Below are positions 7,826 through 14,290 of a DNA stretch of 14,712 nt, in pieces (position 1 is the first letter of the stretch; every line of letters begins with the position of its first letter). The notes beneath the pieces are model-generated. The model did no database searches. It had not been told where the DNA came from and worked only from the letters and a program-made list of their open reading frames with translations. Origin of the DNA: Angelakisella sp. (GTDB taxonomy: Bacteria; Bacillota; Clostridia; Oscillospirales; Ruminococcaceae); assembly GCA_013316495.1 (NCBI GenBank), contig WSMP01000008.1:14316-29027 (forward strand), in the 5' to 3' direction. The position numbers and the translations under genes were made by a program.

Positions 7826-9022
7826 ATGAAGGAAATCGTACTCTTAAAGTGCGGGGAACTGGTCCTGAAGGGCCTCAACCGCAATTCCTTTGAGGATACC
7901 ATGATTAAAAATATCCGCCGGAGGCTGGAAAGCCTGGGGAAGTTCCACATCTGGAAAAGCCAGTCCACCGTTTACGTGGAGCCCCTGACCCAGGGGATAC
8001 AAATGGAAGAGGCGGTGGCACGGCTCCAAACGGTGTTTGGCATTGCCGCCCTCTGCCCCGCCCTGGTGGTCCCCAAGGACTGGCAGGCCATCTGTGCCGC
8101 CGCCCCGGACTACCTGGCCGGCAGCCTTGCCGGAGCCAGAACCTTTAAGGTAAACGCCAAGCGCAGCGACAAGTCCTTCCCCATGAAGTCCCCGGAAATC
8201 TGCCGGGAGCTGGGGGGGCTGCTTCTTTCCCGCTTCCCCCACCTGCGGGTGGATGTGAACAATCCCCAGGTCACCGTCACGGTGGAGGTGCGGGAGAAGG
8301 ACGCCTACATACACAGGGACCAGCTCCCCGGCGCGGGAGGCATCCCGGTGGGCACCGGCGGCCGGGCCGCCCTCCTCCTTTCCGGCGGCATCGACAGCCC
8401 GGTGGCCGGATACATGATGGCGAAGCGAGGGCTGGAGCTTATCGCCGTCCACTTTGCCAGCCCCCCTTATACCAGCGAGCGGGCCCGTCAGAAGGTTCTC
8501 TCCCTGGGGGAAAAGCTGTTGCCCTACACCGGGCGCATCCGCCTTTTTGTGGTGCCCTTTACCGAAATCCAGGAGCGGCTGCGGGAGCGCTGCCCGGAGG
8601 AATACTTCACCCTGCTGATGCGCCGGGCGATGATGCGCATTGCCGAGGCCATCGCCCTGGAGGAAAACTGCCAGGGCCTTATCACCGGGGAAAGCGTGGG
8701 CCAGGTGGCCAGCCAGACCATCCAGGCCATCGGCGTCACCGACTGCGTCACCACCCTGCCGGTGCTGCGTCCCGCCATCGGCCTGGATAAAAGCGAGATT
8801 GTAGCCATCGCCCGGAAAATTGATACCTTTGAAATCTCCATCCTCCCCTACGAGGATTGCTGTACCGTCTTCACCCCCCGCCACCCCCGCACCCGGCCGA
8901 AGGCCGCCGAGGTGGCCCGCATCGAGGAGGAGGCCGCCCTGCCTCCGGAGCTTTTTGACGAAGCCATCCGGAATGCCGAGCTTGTGGTCCTCTCCCTCCA
9001 CCGGAGCGCTCCCAGCGTCTAA
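7826..9022 (+). CDS. thiI: tRNA 4-thiouridine synthase ThiI (short form, no rhodanese domain)
   Basis: Uses ATP to activate uridine 8 of tRNA and inserts sulfur taken from a cysteine desulfurase; some family members also supply sulfur for thiamine. 398 aa, the usual length for Gram-positive ThiI. Order: ferredoxin-like N-terminal domain (opening MKEIVLLKCGELVLKGLNR), THUMP domain (~60-170), then the PP-loop ATPase domain with S186-GGIDSP192. The pair C345-C346 in EDCCTVFTPRHP is where the conserved catalytic cysteine of ThiI lies. There is no C-terminal rhodanese domain, so persulfide must come directly from the desulfurase, consistent with the gene 10 bases upstream. The start is ATG 7826 with AAAGGAG five bases before it. 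Confidence 0.96.
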   Translation: MKEIVLLKCGELVLKGLNRNSFEDTMIKNIRRRLESLGKFHIWKSQSTVYVEPLTQGIQMEEAVARLQTVFGIAALCPALVVPKDWQAICAAAPDYLAGSLAGARTFKVNAKRSDKSFPMKSPEICRELGGLLLSRFPHLRVDVNNPQVTVTVEVREKDAYIHRDQLPGAGGIPVGTGGRAALLLSGGIDSPVAGYMMAKRGLELIAVHFASPPYTSERARQKVLSLGEKLLPYTGRIRLFVVPFTEIQERLRERCPEEYFTLLMRRAMMRIAEAIALEENCQGLITGESVGQVASQTIQAIGVTDCVTTLPVLRPAIGLDKSEIVAIARKIDTFEISILPYEDCCTVFTPRHPRTRPKAAEVARIEEEAALPPELFDEAIRNAELVVLSLHRSAPSV

Positions 9023-9073
9023 CGCCTTCGCCCCCCTTGGCGGGCAGGGATACACGGGGGAACCGCACCCCGC

Positions 9074-9101
9074 TGGAAAAACGGCTGTTGTAATCTATGA
9101 T
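9074..9101 (+). promoter_or_regulatory. Possible weak promoter for the CinA-sortase fusion gene
   Basis: TGGAAA (9074-9079), a 16-base spacer and TATGAT (9096-9101) resemble a weak SigA promoter in the 130-base gap after thiI. A perfect 10-base palindrome, GTTTATAAAC (9123-9132), lies between it and the ribosome site. Read-through from the thiI operon is an alternative, because no convincing terminator follows thiI. Confidence 0.35.
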
Positions 9102-9152
9102 AAAGAACCCGATGTGTGGGAAGTTTATAAACCCCTTGGAGGTTGTGATTCC

Positions 9153-12100
9153 ATGAGAGCAGAAATCATCGGCGTTGGAAACCAAAACAAATACCAGAGC
9201 TTCTTTGAGGCGTCCAGGGAGTACCTTCAGCGGGAGCTGGCCGCCTTGGGCATCACGGTTGGCAGCTCCCGCCTGGTCCCCGGCCGGACCCCGGAGGTCT
9301 TCGCCCAGCTGTTGGAGGCCTCCCAGCGGGGGGAGCTGGTGGCGGTCCTCACCGCCCCGGAGCCAGCGGCGGCCACCGCCGTCACCGAGGCGGTCTGCCA
9401 GGGGCTGCGGCTGGAGCCCCGCGTTGACCCCGCCCTGGTGCGCCAGCTAAGCCGCAGGGCCTCCCAAGAGGTGGTCCCCTTTACCCAGGCGGAGGTGGAG
9501 GCCTTTGCCGCCGCCCCCAATGGGTGCCGGCGAATCCTGAACCCCTCCGGCATGGTCCAGGGGTACGCCCTGAGCGCCAAAAAGCAGCTGATGCTGGTGC
9601 TTCCCGCCACCCCCAGCGAGCTAATGGGTTGTTTTTCCTCCACGGTGCGGCAGCTCTTGACAGGGGTGGGGGGCAGCACCTCCGCCCAGCGGACCCTGTG
9701 GGCGGTGGAGCTGGGGGAAACCTCCATCCGCTCCCAGCTGGAGCCCTATTTCCGCTCCCAGAATCCGCGGGTCTCCCTTCAAAGCCAGGGGGCGGAGTGT
9801 GAAATCCACATCACCGCCGCCGGGGAGGACGCCCAGGCCCGGTGCGACCAGGTGGCCCAGGAGATTGGGGATCGGCTGGGAGCCCTTCTCACCAGCTCCC
9901 AGGGGGAGCCTTTAAGCCAGCAGGTGGGCCGCCTTCTTTTGAAGCACGGCCTCACCGTCGCCACCGCCGAATCCGGCACCGCCGGGCAGCTGGCCTCCCT
10001 CATCAAAGGGGGCAGCGACAAGGTGCTGCTGGGGGGGATGACCGTTCCCACCGACAGCCAGAAGGTGGAGCGGCTGGGCGTCCCGGAAAAGCTCCTGAAG
10101 GAGGCGGGGGGCATCAGCCGCCGGATAGCCGCCGCCATGGCCGCCATGGTGCGCAAAAAGGCGGGGGCCAGCCTGGGCCTCGCCATCACCTGCGGGGTGG
10201 AACCCACCGACCCCAAGGCGGGGCAAATCTACGTCGCTGTCACCAACGGGCGGCAGGTTTGGGCCAAAAAGCTCCTCCTCCCTCCCGACTGCCCGGTGGA
10301 GGCTCTCCGTTCCGCTGCCTGCACCCAGGTGCTGAACATGCTGCGCCTCTACCTCCAGCATTATCCGGCGGAGCTGCCTGGCGGGGTACCCCTCAGCCAC
10401 GCGGCTCCCGGCGTCCAAAACCCGGTGGACCGCCTGCTGGCCGCTGTTTCCGGCATACTGCCCAGGGGCGGCGCCTCCAATACGCCCAACGGGAAGGACG
10501 AAGCAAAGGACATGAACCTAATTCAAAAAATCCGCTATAAAAAGCTCACCCGCCAGGACAGCCTCCGTTTGGGGATACTGGGCCTTTCGGTGGTGGTTTT
10601 TGTGGGCTGCATCATCTATATTGCCAGCGTCTTTGGGGAATCCCACAAAAACAAAGGGCTGGTCCAGGACCAGAAAAACGCCTACAGCAACTCGGATATC
10701 CGTCCGGAGGATGTGGACGGCTACCCCAGCGGCTACCTGGATAAATTCGCCGCCCTGTACGCCCAGAACGACGACGTGGCCGGGTGGATTAAAATTGACG
10801 GCACCAAGTATCTGGACATGGTGGTGGTGCAGACCACCGATAACACTTATTACGAGCGTCTGGACTTCACCCGCCAGCACAACGACCACGGCGTGGCCTT
10901 TGTGGACTACCGGGTGCTTCAGCGGGAGCCCAGCGACAACACCATTATCTATTCCCACAACATGAACGACGGCCAGATGTTCGGCGAGCTGCTGAACTAC
11001 AAGTCCATCGAATACTACCGCACCCACCCCCTGGTAAGCTACGACAGCGTCTACTACGAGGGGATGTACAAAATCTTCGGCGTGGTGGTCTGCAAGAAGG
11101 ACGACCCGGACTTCCTCTACCACAACTTCATTGATAAGGAAAGCGATGAAGACATGGCGGAGTATGTCAACAAAATCCGGGAGCGCTCCATCATCAACAC
11201 CAAGGTGGATGTGCGCACCGACGATAAGCTCCTCACCCTTTCCACCTGCGACTATTCCTTTAAGGCGGAAAACGGCGAGCGCATCGCCCGGTTTGTGGTC
11301 TTTGCCCGAAGGGTGCGGGAGGGGGAATCCCTGGATGTGGATACCGCCGGGGCCACCATCAACACCAACCCTGTGATGCCCGCCGAGTGGTACGCCTTCC
11401 TGAAGAAGCAGCAGGAGGCCGAGCTGAAGCGCCAGCAGGAGGAGGCTGAGAAGCAGATTAACGCCAAGTGGCTTACCGCTGACGAGCAGCAGTCTCTTTC
11501 CCTGGAGGAGCAGAAGGCCCTGGCCCAGCAGCGGGAGGCCGACGCCAAGAAGTACCTCACCTACGACGAGCGGGAGGATAACGACATCGAAGCCATCCTC
11601 CATATCATTGACGCCCGCAAACTGGAGTTCCGCCTCTTCCTCACGGAGGATGAGCTGGATGAGCTTGCCCTCACCAAGTGCCTATCCCTTGTCCGGGAGC
11701 GCCGGGAGACCGCGGAGGCCCTGGGCATCACCGAGGAGGAGCTTCTGAAGGCCGGCAAGTGGTCCAAGGTACAGGAGCTGATGGCCTCCAAGGGGGCTTA
11801 TGTCACCGGCGTGACTCTGCCCGCCGAGCTTCGCCTGACCATTGGCCAGGCTGAAACCCTGGTTCCCAGCATTATTCCAGAAAACGCCTTTAACAAGGCG
11901 GTGAGCTGGTCCACCAGCAATGGAGATATCGCTACAGTGGACAGCAGGGGTAAGGTTACCGGCATTGCAGAGGGTACTGCCACCATTACTGTAACAACCA
12001 CAGAGGGAGGCTTTACCGCCACCTGCAACGTGACGGTTACGAAGGCCGCAATCAAAGCCACCGGCATCCGTGTTTTGCCGGGGAACCTGGAGATTCTGGC

Positions 12101-13118
12101 GGGAGCCAGCGAGAACCTCACCGCTGAACTGGAGCCGGCAAACGCCACCGATTCCATCACCTGGACCAGCAGCAACGAGGGCGTCGCCATTGTCAGCGGC
12201 GGCCGTGTAACGGGCATCGCCCCTGGTGATACGGTCATCACCGCCCGCGCAGGGGACGTCAGCGCCACCTGCACCGTCCGGGTGAATCCCGCCGCCATAA
12301 AGGCCACCAAGGTCACCCTGTCCCCTGGGAGCCTGGAGCTGGCCCCAGGAGCCAGCGGAACCATCAGCTCCGCCCAGGAGCCGGCAGGAGCCGCCGAAGC
12401 CCTCACCTGGAATTCGGATAACCCCGCCGTGGCCACGGTGGACGGCAGCGGTAATGTGACCGCCAGGGCAGAGGGCACTGCCAACATCACCGCCCGGACC
12501 GCCGGAGGCGTCACCAGCAATGCCTGCGTAGTCACCGTTAAAAACGCTATCGACCCTGCAAAGGTCACCTCTGTGGAGGTTTCCGGCCCCGGCAGCGTCA
12601 AGGCGGGTGAGAGCATCACCCTTACCGCCACCGCCAAAAATGCCCTTGGGGAGGCGGTTGGTGGGAAGACCTTCTCCTGGAACGCCAGCGGCAGCGCCAG
12701 CGTCAGCGATGGCGTTGTGACTGGAAATTCCGAGGGCTCGGCCACCATCACTGCATCGGTGGACGGGGTGTCTGGCAGCATGACTGTCACCGTCACTGCC
12801 GCGGCAACACCCCCGCCTGTGGACCCCAATCCACCGGTGGACCCCAATCCTCCGGTGGACCCGAACCCCGACCCGCCTGTGGACCCGGTAGGTCCTACTG
12901 AACCGGAGAATCCTGGCTCGACACCTGGTGGTGAGGGCGGTGACCCCTCCAACCCCGGCGGCGGTGAAACTCCACCTCCAGATTCTTCCACCGGCGGCGA
13001 AACGCCCCCTCCAGATTCTTCCGGCGGCGGTGAAACGCCTCCGGAAGCCCCTAGCAACAGTGGCGGCGAGGCCCCACCCGCCGCAGACCAGCCGCAAGGA
13101 GACCAACCCACCGCCTAA
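9153..13118 (+). CDS. CinA-like / class B sortase / Big2 Ig-like fusion protein
   Basis: 1321 aa in one uninterrupted frame; ATG 9153 has GGAGG 10 bases upstream. Residues 1-~405 resemble CinA: MoCF-like N domain (MRAEIIGVG start, LPATPSEL near 150) and CinA-C/NMN-deamidase-like domain (AESGTAG at 272-278, KAGQIYVAV near 355). Key motifs are altered: TGGLGPT reads TAPEPAA (67-73), AESCTGG reads AESGTAG, YSNxxK reads PTDSQK304, GIAGP reads CGVEP. A ~48-residue linker leads to a TM helix (~473-494), then a class B sortase with H602 (YSHNM), C699 (TLSTC) and R713 (ARFVVFAR). Next come a charged, probably helical segment (~745-880), four ~80-residue Big2-like domains (~883, 969, 1051, 1137) and a Pro/Gly-rich tail (1220-1321). 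There is no signal peptide, LPXTG motif or second TM, so the CinA part should be cytoplasmic and everything after the TM extracellular. Met454 (ATG 10512) could be an internal start for a sortase-only product, but its ribosome site is poor. Confidence 0.88.
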   Translation: MRAEIIGVGNQNKYQSFFEASREYLQRELAALGITVGSSRLVPGRTPEVFAQLLEASQRGELVAVLTAPEPAAATAVTEAVCQGLRLEPRVDPALVRQLSRRASQEVVPFTQAEVEAFAAAPNGCRRILNPSGMVQGYALSAKKQLMLVLPATPSELMGCFSSTVRQLLTGVGGSTSAQRTLWAVELGETSIRSQLEPYFRSQNPRVSLQSQGAECEIHITAAGEDAQARCDQVAQEIGDRLGALLTSSQGEPLSQQVGRLLLKHGLTVATAESGTAGQLASLIKGGSDKVLLGGMTVPTDSQKVERLGVPEKLLKEAGGISRRIAAAMAAMVRKKAGASLGLAITCGVEPTDPKAGQIYVAVTNGRQVWAKKLLLPPDCPVEALRSAACTQVLNMLRLYLQHYPAELPGGVPLSHAAPGVQNPVDRLLAAVSGILPRGGASNTPNGKDEAKDMNLIQKIRYKKLTRQDSLRLGILGLSVVVFVGCIIYIASVFGESHKNKGLVQDQKNAYSNSDIRPEDVDGYPSGYLDKFAALYAQNDDVAGWIKIDGTKYLDMVVVQTTDNTYYERLDFTRQHNDHGVAFVDYRVLQREPSDNTIIYSHNMNDGQMFGELLNYKSIEYYRTHPLVSYDSVYYEGMYKIFGVVVCKKDDPDFLYHNFIDKESDEDMAEYVNKIRERSIINTKVDVRTDDKLLTLSTCDYSFKAENGERIARFVVFARRVREGESLDVDTAGATINTNPVMPAEWYAFLKKQQEAELKRQQEEAEKQINAKWLTADEQQSLSLEEQKALAQQREADAKKYLTYDEREDNDIEAILHIIDARKLEFRLFLTEDELDELALTKCLSLVRERRETAEALGITEEELLKAGKWSKVQELMASKGAYVTGVTLPAELRLTIGQAETLVPSIIPENAFNKAVSWSTSNGDIATVDSRGKVTGIAEGTATITVTTTEGGFTATCNVTVTKAAIKATGIRVLPGNLEILAGASENLTAELEPANATDSITWTSSNEGVAIVSGGRVTGIAPGDTVITARAGDVSATCTVRVNPAAIKATKVTLSPGSLELAPGASGTISSAQEPAGAAEALTWNSDNPAVATVDGSGNVTARAEGTANITARTAGGVTSNACVVTVKNAIDPAKVTSVEVSGPGSVKAGESITLTATAKNALGEAVGGKTFSWNASGSASVSDGVVTGNSEGSATITASVDGVSGSMTVTVTAAATPPPVDPNPPVDPNPPVDPNPDPPVDPVGPTEPENPGSTPGGEGGDPSNPGGGETPPPDSSTGGETPPPDSSGGGETPPEAPSNSGGEAPPAADQPQGDQPTA
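12816..12887 (+). repeat. 18-bp coding repeats (PVDPNP) in the extracellular tail
   Basis: Three to four copies of an 18-base unit encoding Pro-Val-Asp-Pro-Asn-Pro, the last ones degenerate (PDP insertion). They form a stiff, wall-spanning type linker after the last Ig-like domain. Copy number may vary between strains. Confidence 0.8.
12960..13058 (+). repeat. 33-bp coding repeats (GGETPPPDSS-T/G) near the C-terminus
   Basis: Three tandem 33-base units starting at 12960, 12993 and 13026 encode GGETPPPDSST, GGETPPPDSSG and the diverged GGETPPEAPSN. The first two are almost identical at DNA level. They are low-complexity protein repeats in the same frame as the fusion gene, not an RNA or CRISPR array. 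Confidence 0.8.
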
Positions 13119-13128
13119 GCAACAAACA

Positions 13129-13175
13129 AAAAGGAGCAGCCCCCTTCATTCTTGGGGGCTGCTCCTTTTCTTATT
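13129..13175. terminator. Bidirectional terminator between the fusion gene and the sigma-like gene
   Basis: AAAAGGAGCAGCCCCC (13129-13144) pairs perfectly over 16 bases with 13154-13169 around a 9-base loop. The plus strand continues TTTTCTTATT. The minus strand also reads into a T-rich run (TTTTTGTTTGTT). It starts 11 bases after the fusion gene stop and ends next to the stop of the minus-strand sigma-like gene, so it probably ends both. Confidence 0.95.
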
Positions 13176-13485
13176 GCGCCAAATTCTTTAGACGGGTAAC
13201 CGCCCGGTTCAGCCGCCGGCTCATGGCAGAGGGATGCATTCCCAGCTGCTGGGCCGCCTGGGTGGCGGTAAGCCCCTGGATGCAGCAAAGCTCCACCGCC
13301 TCCTGTTGGGGCTGGGTCAGGCAGTACCGCATCCCATAGGCCAACAGACGCTGGTAAAGCTCCCGCCGGTTCCCCCCTTCCCTTTCCGCCGTCTCCTTCC
13401 GCAGGTCTGCAATCCCCTCCCAGCTGCTCAGCTGCATGGGTCCCCTGCGGCGCCCAACCAGGGGCGCGCAATCCGCCCTACGCAT
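13171..13485 (-). CDS. Sigma-70 region-4-like helix-turn-helix protein
   Basis: 104 aa. The C-terminal half (~55-104) is a sigma region 4 / LuxR-like HTH: LTQPQQEAVELCCIQGLTATQAAQQLGMHPSAMSRRLNRA (quoted as two 20-residue halves), with the recognition helix around PSAMSRRLNRAVTRL. There is no region 2, so it cannot be a complete sigma factor. It is more likely a small transcription regulator of the kind common in mobile and accessory regions of Clostridia. The start ATG 13483-13485 overlaps the stop of the upstream 65-aa gene by 8 bases (ATGCGTAG), with GGGAG four bases before it, so the two are translationally coupled. Confidence 0.8.
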   Translation of the reverse strand: MRRADCAPLVGRRRGPMQLSSWEGIADLRKETAEREGGNRRELYQRLLAYGMRYCLTQPQQEAVELCCIQGLTATQAAQQLGMHPSAMSRRLNRAVTRLKNLAQ

Positions 13486-13675
13486 AGTACTCCCGAAGAT
13501 ACCGGGACAGGTTCCGCAGGTCCGCCAGCTCCAGGCGCATCACCTCTTCCCGCTTCTCCAGAGCCAGGGCGTCCTCCCCCCTGGCTGTAGCCAGCTGCCT
13601 GCGGATCTTCTCCAAACCCCGTGCCAGCTTCGCCGCCGATTCGCTGTATTCTTCCGCCAATTGCCGCAAATCCAT
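13478..13675 (-). CDS. Small helical protein of unknown function (65 aa)
   Basis: MDLRQLAEEYSESAAKLARG opens a protein that is almost all charged helix (heptad-like Leu/Ala spacing through LEKIRRQLA, EEVMRLELADLRNLSRYLRE). The ATG at 13673-13675 has GGAGG 9 bases upstream, and no upstream in-frame start has a ribosome site. It is too short for a domain call. Small coiled-coil proteins of this kind often precede sigma region-4-like genes in Firmicute accessory regions, and a protein partner of the downstream regulator is plausible but unproven. The gene is transcribed from the promoter at 13856-13884, leaving a leader of about 175 bases. Confidence 0.75.
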   Translation of the reverse strand: MDLRQLAEEYSESAAKLARGLEKIRRQLATARGEDALALEKREEVMRLELADLRNLSRYLREYYA

Positions 13676-13762
13676 CTTTTCTTTCCTCCGTTTTCTGTCA
13701 CCCCAAGGCCCACCCCGGCTTCCGCCGCACTTCAAAAACCGAGGCTGCCTCTTTAAACACCC

Positions 13763-13792
13763 TTGGCAGCACAAAGGGAAAGGCGCTGCCAA
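13763..13792 (-). other. Stem-loop in the leader of the 65-aa/sigma-like operon
   Basis: In the ~175-base minus-strand leader, TTGGCAGC and GCTGCCAA form a perfect 8-bp stem with a 14-base loop. No U-run follows, so it is not a normal terminator. A smaller GAGG/CCTC hairpin lies just downstream near 13740. Function unknown. Confidence 0.5.
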
Positions 13793-13835
13793 TGGAAAAT
13801 TTACTTCCGTCAAGGGACGGGGACCCCCGGCGGAA

Positions 13836-13849
13836 AGAACAAATGTTCT
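13836..13849. promoter_or_regulatory. SOS-box-like operator at the minus-strand transcription start
   Basis: AGAACAAATGTTCT is a palindrome of the form GAAC-N4-GTTC, the core of the Gram-positive LexA (DinR) box. It lies directly downstream of the minus-strand -10, covering the predicted +1, where a bound protein would block transcription. A near copy occurs at 13979-13990. Confidence 0.6.
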
Positions 13850-13855
13850 AATTTT

Positions 13856-13884
13856 AGGATACCATATTTCTTTAGCGCTGTCAA
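13856..13884 (-). promoter_or_regulatory. SigA-type promoter of the 65-aa/sigma-like operon
   Basis: On the minus strand: TTGACA (13884-13879), a 17-base spacer and TATCCT (13861-13856), a perfect -35 and a good -10. The predicted start is near 13849, inside the GAAC-N4-GTTC palindrome. Confidence 0.85.
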
Positions 13885-13888
13885 GGGA

Positions 13889-13930
13889 GGCGCATCCCCC
13901 TGTCCCATAATATGGACAAGGAGCAGCGCC
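13889..13930. promoter_or_regulatory. Central 42-bp dyad between the divergent promoters
   Basis: Symmetric arrangement GGCGC-N7-TGTCC-N8-GGACA-N7-GCGCC. Its centre (13909.5) is exactly midway between the inner ends of the two divergent -35 boxes (13884 and 13935). The inner part also contains CCATA-A-TATGG. This is a candidate operator for a dimeric or tetrameric regulator, for example the XRE protein encoded next to it. Confidence 0.5.
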
Positions 13931-13934
13931 CCCC

Positions 13935-13963
13935 TTGCTCTTTCCCGCCAGATATGATACAAT
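13935..13963 (+). promoter_or_regulatory. Promoter of the XRE regulator gene
   Basis: TTGCTC (13935-13940), a 17-base spacer and TACAAT (13958-13963), with TG one base before the -10 (extended -10). The predicted start is near 13970, at the ribosome site GGAGG, so the leader is very short. Confidence 0.8.
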
Positions 13964-13978
13964 TGTAACCGGAGGATG

Positions 13979-13990
13979 GAACATATGTTT
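13979..13990. promoter_or_regulatory. Second SOS-box-like operator overlapping the XRE start codon
   Basis: GAACATATGTTT matches GAAC-N4-GTTC in all but the last base and shares 10 of 12 bases with the site at 13837-13848. It spans the ATG at 13985 and lies about 10-20 bases after the predicted transcription start. Confidence 0.45.
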
Positions 13991-14290
13991 TGTGTATGGT
14001 TAAAAAAATCCCGCAGGGAGTTGGGGCTAACCCAGCGCGCCCTGGGGCGGGAGACTGGACTGAACCCCAGCACCCTGGGGATGTACGAGCAGGGACGGCG
14101 GGTGCCAGGAAGCGCGGCAGCGGCCCGCCTGCGGGATTTCTTTGCCCGCTGGGGCCTTGGAATGCCACCGCTCCCCCCACAGCCAGAGCGGCCGGAGGGG
14201 GAGCGCTTTTTGCAGGAGCTGCGATTGGCCCGGTCTATCCGGCTGCCGGGAAGGTCCACTCCCCCTTCTGGACCAGGGAGAGGAAGGTGA
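13985..14290 (+). CDS. XRE-family helix-turn-helix regulator
   Basis: 101 aa from ATG 13985, with GGAGG 9 bases upstream; an ATG at 13976 is fused to the GGAGG and is less likely. Residues ~4-40 are a Cro/C1-type HTH: LKKSRRELGLTQRALGRETG (helices 1-2), NPSTLGMYEQGRRVPG (recognition helix and the conserved YExGxRxP motif). A Pro-rich linker and a basic, Pro/Gly-rich tail without a recognisable domain follow. The last 56 bases overlap, tail to tail, the gene on the minus strand, so the C-terminal residues may be poorly constrained. It faces the sigma-like operon across a 309-base region with two promoters and three dyads, the layout of a divergent autoregulated switch. Its targets are unknown. 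Confidence 0.85.
   Translation: MFCVWLKKSRRELGLTQRALGRETGLNPSTLGMYEQGRRVPGSAAAARLRDFFARWGLGMPPLPPQPERPEGERFLQELRLARSIRLPGRSTPPSGPGRGR

Larger units (their letters stand above)
13676..13984. other. Divergent regulatory region between the 65-aa gene and the XRE gene
   Basis: This 309-base stretch has no gene. It holds two divergent SigA-type promoters, two near-identical GAAC-N4-GTT-type palindromes, a central dyad and a ~175-base leader with a stem-loop for the minus-strand operon. The frame upstream of the 65-aa gene is open but lacks a start with a ribosome site. Confidence 0.75.

Noticed and set aside
9023..9070. Terminator after thiI (CGGGG/CCCCG around 9055-9072)
   Set aside because: The stem is short and there is no T-run after it.
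12816..13058. Short tandem repeats that could suggest a CRISPR array
   Set aside because: Units are multiples of three, in frame, and encode Pro-rich peptide repeats. There are no spacers.
11682..13106. Two long antisense frames under the Ig-like and Pro-rich region
   Set aside because: They are created by the repetitive GC-rich codons of the fusion gene, with no start signal or family similarity.
13080..13118. C-terminal sorting signal on the fusion protein
   Set aside because: There is no LPxTG- or NPxTN-like motif, no hydrophobic helix and no basic tail at the C-terminus.
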